Below are positions 57,098-64,000 of a stretch of 64,000 bases of DNA, piece after piece. The DNA is from Butyrivibrio sp. INlla14. Lineage in GTDB: Bacteria > Bacillota > Clostridia > Lachnospirales > Lachnospiraceae. The stretch spans positions 124,001 through 188,000 of the forward strand of contig NZ_FMVS01000004.1 of the NCBI RefSeq assembly GCF_900102515.1, written 5' to 3'. The translations under genes were made by a program, and so were the position numbers. The stretch's first letter is position 1, and the number at the start of each line of letters is the position of its first letter. The notes below the pieces were generated by a model. It ran no database searches. It was given only the letters and a program-made list of their open reading frames with translations, and was not told the DNA's origin.

Positions 57098-58451
57098 TTA
57101 CTGGTAGGAAGCGTTTACCTTGCGCTCCCAACCACTATTCTTAAAGTAGATCAGCATAATGATACTGCAGACAAGCCAGCCCATAGGGTATGCAATGGAA
57201 ATTGGATATATTGACGTGGTCAGGTGAGATACGATAAAGAGATATATCTGCCTGAATACTACAAAAGAGCTCAACATGATATACATAGGCGCCTTTGCGT
57301 CCCCAACACCTCTAAGAGCGCCAGCATGCGTTTGATTACTACAGCACAAGATATCAAAGAAACAATTCATTCGGATAAAGATAGTTCCAAATCTTACGAC
57401 TTCAGGATCTGAATTGAAAAGGGATACAATCTTGGGAGCAGCAAGAAACTCAGGAATAACAAGAGCCAGAGTGCATAAAGCTGCAAGGAAAAGAGATTCG
57501 CGTATTCCTTTTTTTTCTGTCTACATTGCCTGCTCCGGCATTTTGTCCAACAAAAGTTGTCGCTGTAAGAGCAATACTCTGCATAGGAAGCATAACGAAG
57601 GCATCAATTCGGCCATAAGCTCCCCAACCAGCAGTACTGCTTTCTCCAAATCTGTTGATATAGCTTTGAACAAATAGATTAGAGAATGAAATAACAGCTG
57701 ATTGTATTCCGGCAGGCATTCCTATTGTGATAATCTGAGACAAAATAGACTTATCTATAGTCATTTCTTTTAATCTGAGGTTATAACATTCCTTGTTAAA
57801 AAAGAGTACGGCGATAGTTAGAATCGCAGATATAAACTGTGAAATGATAGTTGCGTAGGCAGCGCCAGCAACGCCTAAATGAAGGTTGATAACAAAGAAA
57901 AGATCAAGGAATATATTTAGTATAGATGTAATGATCAGGAAAATAAGAGGCCTTACAGAGTCGCCTACTGCACGTAATATAGCTGAGCCTATGTTATACA
58001 TCATAAGACCGGTAATACCCAGAAAATATATTTGAAGATATTGTGTAGCAAGAGGCATTACAGACTCAGGAGTAGACATAAATACCAAAAGAGGAGGAGT
58101 AAGGAAAAAGCCTACTATCATAAGAAAAAGACTCAGGATAAAGGTACATATCACTGAGGTATGAACTGCTCTTCTAAGACCAGGAATATTCTTGGCACCA
58201 AAAAAATGGCTGATAACAACGCTGGAACCTGCGGAAAAGCCCATAAAGAAGCCTACAAGTGTGTTAATTGCAGGCGCAACACTAGTGACAGCTCCAAGCC
58301 CATCCGGACCTACGACCTGTCCTACAATAATGCTGTCTATGGTGTTATATAGCTGCTGAAAGACATTTCCGGCAAGAAGGGGAATAGCAAAAAGAATCAT
58401 CTCTTTCCTGATATTTCCCACTGTCATGTCCATTGTTGATGTTTTAGCCAT
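57098..58451 (-). pseudogene. MATE-family exporter with a +1 frameshift in an A8 tract
   Basis: The first frame (58451-57450) encodes a normal MATE N-terminus: GNIRKEMILFAIPLLAGNVF, IVGQVVGPDGLGAVTS, FFMGFSAGSSVVISHFFGA. It leaves frame after NVDRKK at a run of 8 T on the plus strand (57509-57516) and ends in unrelated sequence. Taking 7 instead of 8 restores NVDRKKGIRESLFLAALCTL and joins the C-terminal half to 57098, giving a full protein of about 450 residues. Either mutation, reversible slippage or sequencing error explains it. Transcriptional slippage on A8 could still make some full product. Confidence 0.85.
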
Positions 58452-58544
58452 GAAGTAACCTTACTTTCTAACATAAAATTTGAATCTCAAATTAAGCAAA
58501 ATAAACCAAAAAGGTCTTGAATATATTCTATCATATATTGTATG

Positions 58545-58582
58545 CAAAAAAATTGACCACCGCTTATTATACACGGTGGCCA
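58545..58582 (-). terminator. Terminator of pta
   Basis: On the minus strand a stem TGGCCACCG/CGGTGGTCA encloses an 11-base loop and is followed by T7. Confidence 0.88.
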
Positions 58583-58599
58583 AAAAGATTCAATATTTA

Positions 58600-59583
58600 T
58601 TAAGCAAGTGAAGCAGTAATGATTGACATAGAATAAACTTCTATAGCATTGCATCCACGTGAAAGATCATTGATTGGAGCGTTAAGACCAAGAAGAATAG
58701 GTCCATAAGCTTCAAAGTTGCCCATACGCTGAGCAATCTTATAACCAAGGTTACCAGCATTGATATCAGGGAAGATAAATGTGTTAGAATGACCTGCTAC
58801 TGGTGAACCAGGAGCTTTCTGCTTGGCAACACGAGGAGAAACAGCAGCGTCGAACTGAAGCTCACCATCGATAGGAACTTCTGGATATCTCTCCTGAGCC
58901 TTCTTGGTTGCGTTCTGCATCTTAGTTACTGTGTCATCCTTGGCAGATCCTTTAGTTGAGAATGAAAGGAATGCAACCTTAGGCTCTACGCCAAATCTCT
59001 TAGCGCAGTTTACTGTCTCGCCACAGATCTCAACAAGTTCATCCTCGTTAGGATTGATGTTGATACCGCAGTCAGCCATAGCTATAACCTCGTTGTCCCC
59101 TGTTGCTGAAGGACGAACAAGAATAAAGCATGAAGAAACGATTGTGTTCTCAGGCTTGGTCTTGATGATCTGAAGTGCTGGACGAACAGTATCAGCTGTT
59201 GAATATGTAGCACCTCCAAGAAGACAGTCACCAATGCCCATCTTAACAAGCATTGTACCAAAGTAGTTTGTCTGCTTGAGCATAGGAATAGCCTTCTCAG
59301 GAGTCATTCCCTTGCTCTTTCTAAGCTCACAAAACTCAGCAACCATCTCGTCGAACTTGTCATAGTTCTCAGGGTCGATGATCTGTGCACCTCTGATATT
59401 GTAGCCAGCATCTTCTGCTGACTTATTGATAACGTCTGGGTTACCTAAAAGAATTGGCTTAAGGAAATTACCAGCAAGAAGTCTTGATGCTGCCTCGAGA
59501 ATTCTAGGGTCTTCTCCCTCAGGGAAAACGATAGTCTTAGGGTTCTCCTTAAGTTTCTGGATCATATCTCCAAATCCGTACAT
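58600..59583 (-). CDS. pta: Phosphate acetyltransferase
   Basis: This 327-residue protein matches short-form Pta: PKTIVFPEGEDPRILEAA, GIGDCLLGGATYSTADTVRP, MADCGININPNEDELVEI, SHSTNTFIFP-type end (HSNTFIFPDINAGNLGYKI) and GLNAPINDLSRGC. It interconverts acetyl-CoA and acetyl phosphate, the first half of the acetate pathway, cytoplasmic. The usual partner ackA is not adjacent. AAGGAGG lies 9 bases before the ATG. A core metabolic gene beside a plasmid-type origin supports the chromid view. Confidence 0.95.
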   Translation of the reverse strand: MYGFGDMIQKLKENPKTIVFPEGEDPRILEAASRLLAGNFLKPILLGNPDVINKSAEDAGYNIRGAQIIDPENYDKFDEMVAEFCELRKSKGMTPEKAIPMLKQTNYFGTMLVKMGIGDCLLGGATYSTADTVRPALQIIKTKPENTIVSSCFILVRPSATGDNEVIAMADCGININPNEDELVEICGETVNCAKRFGVEPKVAFLSFSTKGSAKDDTVTKMQNATKKAQERYPEVPIDGELQFDAAVSPRVAKQKAPGSPVAGHSNTFIFPDINAGNLGYKIAQRMGNFEAYGPILLGLNAPINDLSRGCNAIEVYSMSIITASLA

Positions 59584-59782
59584 ATATTTTTCCTCCTTGT
59601 ATGTTTAAACAAGATATTATATTTATGTAAGCGCATACATTTAGTATGCAATTGGCATTATAGTCCCTTAAAAATCAAAAGAATTTGATTTCAGTCAAAA
59701 AATCCTGTCTATTTTTTAACTAACTATTTTCCTATGTTTATGGTAGAATGACTTTATTATTTAGGGAAAGGAACAAAGTACA

Positions 59783-60022
59783 ATGAACATGAATCCAATG
59801 CTGCTAATGCAGCTTCAGCAGAGATTTGGTCTTTTTCAGCAGGATCATCCCAAGGTACTTCCCTTTATGCAGGCAGTTGGCAACAACGCTGTAACAGAAG
59901 GCACAGTATTTGCAGTTAAGGTCACAACACCAGATGGAAAGGTCCTTGAATCTAATATCAAGCTGACAGCCAACGATATTGAAACCATCAATATGATGAA
60001 GAATGTTAATCCACAGCAGTAA
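59783..60022 (+). CDS. Small conserved-looking soluble protein, unknown function
   Basis: I do not recognise this 79-residue protein. It starts MNMNPMLLMQLQQRFGLFQQ, amphipathic and Gln-rich, then a beta-rich half TVFAVKVTTPDGKVLESNIK. There is no signal or membrane segment. GGGAAAGGA lies about 10 bases before the ATG. The gene is monocistronic with a clear terminator, and codon use matches its neighbours. Confidence 0.68.
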   Translation: MNMNPMLLMQLQQRFGLFQQDHPKVLPFMQAVGNNAVTEGTVFAVKVTTPDGKVLESNIKLTANDIETINMMKNVNPQQ

Positions 60023-60036
60023 AATCAAGAGAAAAA

Positions 60037-60076
60037 GAGGCGACTTTGAATATCATATGATATCTAAAGCCGCCTC
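60037..60076. terminator. Bidirectional terminator
   Basis: An outer stem GAGGCG/CGCCTC with CTTT/AAAG and an inner ATATCATATGATAT palindrome lies between the small-protein gene and the convergent YgjV-like gene. Confidence 0.75.
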
Positions 60077-60129
60077 TTACTATATTCTCGTTAAAACAAT
60101 GCTGATCAGATACGGAATTAGAATCTTGA

Positions 60130-60738
60130 TCAAAAAGTTTTTTCGTAGTAACCACCCATGTTTACAAAGCCTGTCTTAGTAAGATAAGCCTTGTGGTTTT
60201 CATCTGAACCCCTGTAAGTAAGAGATTTGATACCGTCTTCAGGGAGCTTCGAGAACAGGAACTGACCAATTGAGAAGTCTCTGTACTCTGGAATGGAGTA
60301 GTCAAGTAAAACCTCCATAACACCATCTTTGAGTTCACCCAGCATTATTCCTGCTGGTTTACCGTTGTGACACACAACATATCCAGAATTAGCAGTAGCA
60401 AAATCCATATTGATACCAGGGAAACACTTGATGATATCTTCTTTATACTTGTCAATTGTGTATTTAAGAAGAGAATCATTCGTATCAGATTTCACAAGGT
60501 CATAGTTCTTCTTGGTATTGCTCATCTTGATCAGATAATAAATATTTATCATAACCAGACAGGCATTCATGATCGCTGTAGGGTATGAATGAATGATAAA
60601 GGCATATATAGTGAAAATAATACTTCCGATGGAATTAACCACACGGAGCTTAAACACTGATACCATTAAAAATGAAACCAAAACCAGTGCAGATCCTAAG
60701 TATCCAAAAGCTTCGATCAATATTTTACTTGTTTCCAT
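60130..60738 (-). CDS. YgjV-like membrane protein with C-terminal acetyltransferase-like domain
   Basis: This 202-residue protein has three N-terminal hydrophobic segments of the YgjV/inner-membrane type (residues 5-80; FGYLGSALVLVSFLMVSVF). A soluble C-terminal domain follows (about 95-202) with GNAT-like features: YVVCHNGKPAGIMLGELK, VLLDYSIPEYRDFSIGQFLF and YLTKTGFVNMGGYYEKTF. Bitter: the acetyl-CoA loop Q/RxxGxG/A is reduced to FSIGQFL, so activity is uncertain. ATG 60738 has AGAGGT 6-7 bases upstream. Confidence 0.78.
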   Translation of the reverse strand: METSKILIEAFGYLGSALVLVSFLMVSVFKLRVVNSIGSIIFTIYAFIIHSYPTAIMNACLVMINIYYLIKMSNTKKNYDLVKSDTNDSLLKYTIDKYKEDIIKCFPGINMDFATANSGYVVCHNGKPAGIMLGELKDGVMEVLLDYSIPEYRDFSIGQFLFSKLPEDGIKSLTYRGSDENHKAYLTKTGFVNMGGYYEKTF

Positions 60739-60953
60739 CTTGTTACCTCTTTTGATTGTTATTTCCGACAATAATATGGTAACAAAATAATGGTATTAAA
60801 GCAATGTCGTATGATTTTTGCAAAAATTGAAAAATAAGTTCGGATAATCTGCAAACTCTACTAATGTACCGCCTTCAAGGGATTGGTATCATTTTCTCAT
60901 AACAAATGTGTATTTCACATGTTAGGGGCACAGCCCAGGAAAGAGAGGAAAGT

Positions 60954-62483
60954 ATGAGTTTAGATTTTTTACAGTTAATTCCAGTTTTTGCAATCATTTT
61001 GGTTGTGATCATGGTGATAGTAGCGGGGTATGTAAAAGCACCTCCAGATAGAGCATTTATTATTTCAGGTATCAGAAGGAAGCCAAGGATACTGATTGGA
61101 CGTGCAGGCATAAAGGTTCCATTCTTTGAGAGAGTCGACAAATTATATCTTGGACAGATGACTGTTGATATTAAGACAGAGCAGTCAGTTCCTACAAATG
61201 ATTTCATCAATGTTAATGTTGACGCTGTTGCGAAGGTAAGAATTGGTACAAGCCCTGAATCAATACAGCTTGCTGCCAAGAACTTCCTTAACAAGAATCC
61301 AGAGCAGATCACAGAAGACCTTCAGGATTCATTACAGGGTAACATGCGTGAGATCATTGGTACACTTGCTCTTAAGACAATCAATACTGACAGAGACAGC
61401 TTCTCTGATCAGGTTATGGAAAAAGCTTCAAGAGATATGAGTAAGCTCGGTATCGAGATTTTATCCTGTAACATCCAGAATGTAACAGATGAAAATGGTC
61501 TTATCAGTGATCTTGGTATGGATAACACAGCAAAGATCAAGAAAGATGCTGCAATTGCTAAGGCACAGGCAGACAGAGACGTTGCAATTGCCAAGGCAGA
61601 GGCAGATAAGGCTGCTAATGATGCGAGAGTTCTTGCACAGACAGAAATCGCTGAAAAGAACAACGCTCTTGCAATTAAACAGGCAGAGCTTAAGCAGCAG
61701 GCTGACACTGCAAACGCTATTGCAGACGCTGCATATGCTATTCAGCAGCAGGAACAGCAGAAATCAATTGCTACAGCAACAGTAAATGCGCAAATTGCGA
61801 AAGCTGAGCGTGAGACAGAACTTAAGCAGAAAGAAGTACTTGTAAAGCAGCAGGAACTTGCTGCTGAGATTGAGAAGAAGGCAGATGCTGAGAAGTATCA
61901 GGCTGAGAAAAAAGCCGAGGCAGAGCTTATCCAGCGCCAGAGAAAGGCTGAGGCTGCCAAGTACGAGCAGGAAAGAGAAGCTGATGCCAAGAAGGCAAAG
62001 GCTGAAGCTGAGAAATATGCTCTTGAACAGCAGGCCGCAGGTATTAAGGCTAAATATGATGCTGAGGCAGCTGGTATTGCTGCAACAGGTCGTGCGGAAG
62101 CTGAAGCCATCAAGGCAAAAGGTCTTGCAGAAGCTGAAGCAATGGAGAAAAAGGCAGAGGCTTATAGAAAGTACAATGGCGCAGCTATGGCAGAGATGAT
62201 GATCAAGGTAATGCCTCAGATCGCAGCTGAGATTGCAAAACCTCTTTCTCAGATTGATAAGATCAATATTTATGAGACTGGTGAAGGCGGCGAGAGTGGT
62301 GCAGCTAGAATTTCTGGTAACATGCCTATTGTAATGAAGCAGGTATTTGATACAATGAGCGAGGCAACAGGCGTTGATTTTGCAGAGATCATGAGAGCTA
62401 ATACCTATGATGCTAAGGTAAATAAGAATGTAAACATCAGTGGTGCAGAAGTAACTGTTGCTACTGAAGCAAAAGAAAAGTAA
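60954..62483 (+). CDS. Flotillin-like SPFH-domain membrane protein
   Basis: This 509-residue protein has one N-terminal membrane helix (about residues 5-25), an SPFH domain (about 30-200: PPDRAFIISGIRRKPRILIG, ALKTINTDRDSFSDQV) and a very long Ala/Glu/Lys coiled coil (about 200-440; repeated EAEKKA/KAEAE heptads). The C-terminal part is YETGEGGESGAARISGNMP. Flotillins build functional membrane microdomains. No NfeD partner gene is adjacent. ATG 60954 has AGAGAGG 7-8 bases upstream; the 60906 start is weaker. Confidence 0.92.
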   Translation: MSLDFLQLIPVFAIILVVIMVIVAGYVKAPPDRAFIISGIRRKPRILIGRAGIKVPFFERVDKLYLGQMTVDIKTEQSVPTNDFINVNVDAVAKVRIGTSPESIQLAAKNFLNKNPEQITEDLQDSLQGNMREIIGTLALKTINTDRDSFSDQVMEKASRDMSKLGIEILSCNIQNVTDENGLISDLGMDNTAKIKKDAAIAKAQADRDVAIAKAEADKAANDARVLAQTEIAEKNNALAIKQAELKQQADTANAIADAAYAIQQQEQQKSIATATVNAQIAKAERETELKQKEVLVKQQELAAEIEKKADAEKYQAEKKAEAELIQRQRKAEAAKYEQEREADAKKAKAEAEKYALEQQAAGIKAKYDAEAAGIAATGRAEAEAIKAKGLAEAEAMEKKAEAYRKYNGAAMAEMMIKVMPQIAAEIAKPLSQIDKINIYETGEGGESGAARISGNMPIVMKQVFDTMSEATGVDFAEIMRANTYDAKVNKNVNISGAEVTVATEAKEK

Positions 62484-62492
62484 ATATATATA

Positions 62493-62511
62493 ATATATAA
62501 CATATATGTTA
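62493..62511. repeat. Isolated copy of the TATATAACATATATG palindrome
   Basis: ATATATAACATATATGTTA lies just after the flotillin stop; its right part, TAACATATATGTTA, is a perfect palindrome. It matches the origin elements 17 kb to the left. Confidence 0.45.
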
Positions 62512-62516
62512 CTACA

Positions 62517-62552
62517 GCCCACTACCTGGGATCATTTTTCCGGGTGGTGGGC
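62517..62552 (+). terminator. Terminator of the flotillin gene
   Basis: A 10-bp stem GCCCACTACC with GGTGGTGGGC (one wobble region) is followed by TCTTATATTG; the T tract is short. Confidence 0.65.
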
Positions 62553-62712
62553 TCTTATATTGCAAAGCGCTTTACTCGTTTGGATAGAAAGTGACATTTT
62601 CCTGTTAAAAATGAGCAAAATATGCGTACAATTCGTAGGAAGAGCCATTGTATAATGATTTATGGTGAGATGTATAACCATTTATTTATTATAATTTCAG
62701 AGGGTATAACAG

Positions 62713-64000
62713 ATGACAAAAGAGGAATATTTAAAGGAAATTGAAAAGGTAGTAGAAAACGGAAAGTTTAGCGCAGATTGGGGGTCACTTTCAGCCCATG
62801 AAACACCAAAGTGGTTTAAGAATGCCAAGTTTGGTATTTTCATTCATTATGGAATCTATAGTGTGCCAGGATATGGTAATGAGTGGTATTCCAGAAATAT
62901 GTATAACAGAGAGAGCAGAGAGTTTAAGCATCACGTAGAAACCTATGGACCCCAGGATAAGTTTGGCTATAAGGATTTTATCCCTATGTTCAAGGCAGAG
63001 AAATTTGATGCGCACAAATGGATTGAAACTTTCAAAAAAGCAGGCGCCAAGTATGTAGTTCCTGTAATGGAGCACCATGATGGCTTTGCTATGTATGATA
63101 CTGAATTCAACAAGTGGAATGCAGCAAACATGGGGCCTAAAAAGAATATAGCTGGAGAATTAAAAAAAGAGTGTGAGAAACAGGGCCTTACTTTCTGTGG
63201 CTCTTCTCACAGAGCAGAGCACTACTTCTTTATGAATCTGGGACGCGAGTTTGACAGCGATGTAAATGACGAGAAATACAGCGACTTTTATGGGCCAGCA
63301 GTTCTTTGCCCAGAGTGGCAGAATGAGCAGTTTACAGCAAGTACTGAGAATCCTGATTCAAAGGGCGCAAGCAAGGAGTGGCTTGATGACTGGATTGTGA
63401 GAACTGCAGAGATCATCGACAGATATCAGCCTTCTATGCTTTATTTTGACTGGTGGATCCAGAATATATCTTTTAAGCCTTACCTTAAGAAGCTGGCTGC
63501 ATATTATTACAACCGTGCTGCGCAGTGGGGAAAAGAGGTAACAATATGCTATAAGCATCATGCTTTCCCACCAGATGTTGCTACTTTTGACATGGAAAGA
63601 GGTGCTCTTAACGATATTTCTCCCAGATACTGGCAGACAGATACAGCTATCGGAAACAGATCCTGGGGCTATATCAAGGACAATGAGTATAAGAGCGGAT
63701 ATAAACTTGTTTGCGATCTTATTGATGCAGTTAGCAAAAATGGTAACTTCCTCCTCAACCTTGGGCCAAAGCCTGATGGAACCTTCACTCAGGAGGATGA
63801 GAGAGCTCTTTCAGATATGGGACAGTGGCTTTCTGTTAACGGTGAAGGAATCTATGAAACCAGCTACTGGAGCCAGTACAAGGAGGGTGATAGCGTGATC
63901 GCCAGTGGCTCTTTTGCAGACGCTGGAGAGGTGCAGTATACAGCTTCTGACTTCAGATTTACATATAAGGGTGGCTATGTATATGCTTACTGGATGCGTC
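62713..64000 (+). CDS. Alpha-L-fucosidase, glycoside hydrolase family 29, C-terminus cut by the window
   Basis: The frame starts at ATG 62713 and is open to the end (429 codons). It has the GH29 barrel: HETPKWFKNAKFGIFIHYGI, YVVPVMEHHDGFAMYDT and the nucleophile motif LYFDWW with Asp246. Later GNFLLNLGPKPDGTF is typical of the family. It removes alpha-L-fucose with retention of configuration from host or plant glycans. There is no signal peptide, suggesting intracellular action on imported oligosaccharides. AGAGGG lies about 9 bases before the ATG, and a TATAAT at 62651-62656 may belong to its promoter. Confidence 0.93.
   Translation, partial: MTKEEYLKEIEKVVENGKFSADWGSLSAHETPKWFKNAKFGIFIHYGIYSVPGYGNEWYSRNMYNRESREFKHHVETYGPQDKFGYKDFIPMFKAEKFDAHKWIETFKKAGAKYVVPVMEHHDGFAMYDTEFNKWNAANMGPKKNIAGELKKECEKQGLTFCGSSHRAEHYFFMNLGREFDSDVNDEKYSDFYGPAVLCPEWQNEQFTASTENPDSKGASKEWLDDWIVRTAEIIDRYQPSMLYFDWWIQNISFKPYLKKLAAYYYNRAAQWGKEVTICYKHHAFPPDVATFDMERGALNDISPRYWQTDTAIGNRSWGYIKDNEYKSGYKLVCDLIDAVSKNGNFLLNLGPKPDGTFTQEDERALSDMGQWLSVNGEGIYETSYWSQYKEGDSVIASGSFADAGEVQYTASDFRFTYKGGYVYAYWMR

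Noticed and set aside
61764-62522. 252-codon minus-strand frame
   Set aside because: Antisense of the Ala/Glu/Lys-rich flotillin coiled coil, giving Leu/Ser/Cys-rich nonsense; no ribosome site.

Overview
The window looks like part of a secondary replicon (chromid or megaplasmid) of a rumen- or gut-type Lachnospiraceae bacterium, probably close to Butyrivibrio. That placement is an inference from the low G+C content, strong GGAGG ribosome sites, the glycan-degradation gene set, Ytf/Mgl-type sugar transport, YesMN-type two-component proteins and many stand-alone GGDEF proteins. The replicon type is supported directly: a Rep_3-type initiator (48.1-49.2 kb) is preceded by about 16 iterons, with a parA and a ribbon-helix-helix partition-like gene on the other side of a 3.3-kb AT-rich, gene-free stretch. 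Core-type genes on the same molecule (HU, phosphotransacetylase, mannose-6-phosphate isomerase) favour a chromid over a dispensable plasmid.

Layout. 1-13 kb: a cut GH31 glycosidase, lrgAB, two small membrane proteins, a PadR-HAAS-DUF4097 envelope-stress module with a five-copy 14-bp operator array, a lipoprotein, a large DUF2339 membrane protein, a PyrE-like phosphoribosyltransferase and a GH2 beta-mannosidase. 13-16 kb: an agr-like locus (AgrB and a LytTR regulator broken by one TGA) sharing an intergenic region with a strong candidate for an Fst/par-type type I toxin-antitoxin pair, then an XRE regulator and a CheY. 16-27.7 kb: a sugar ABC transporter (two binding proteins, one ATPase, two permeases) with a YesN/YesM two-component system, then a UvrD helicase. 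27.9-36.7 kb: secreted and surface proteins, including a broken cell-wall-binding protein and a 1640-residue protein that joins a surface adhesin, a sorting-signal-like segment and a complete class B sortase. 37-43 kb: an orphan sugar-binding lipoprotein paired with a chemoreceptor, manA, a MATE exporter and HU. 43-50.6 kb: partition genes, origin, rep and an AAA ATPase. 51-57 kb: a hypA-larC-CobW-like nickel operon and two diguanylate cyclases. 57-64 kb: a frameshifted MATE gene, pta, a small conserved protein, a YgjV-acetyltransferase fusion, flotillin and a cut GH29 fucosidase.

The genes fit a polysaccharide-feeding anaerobe: glycosidases release xylose/glucose-, mannose- and fucose-containing sugars, the transporter and chemoreceptor sense and import them, and ManA and Pta feed central metabolism. 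The two most unusual items are the adhesin-sortase fusion and the convergent toxin/antisense-RNA pair next to the agr-like locus. Four genes are interrupted or possibly so (LytTR regulator, surface protein, MATE, and a small remnant at 15.1 kb); sequencing error cannot be excluded for them.
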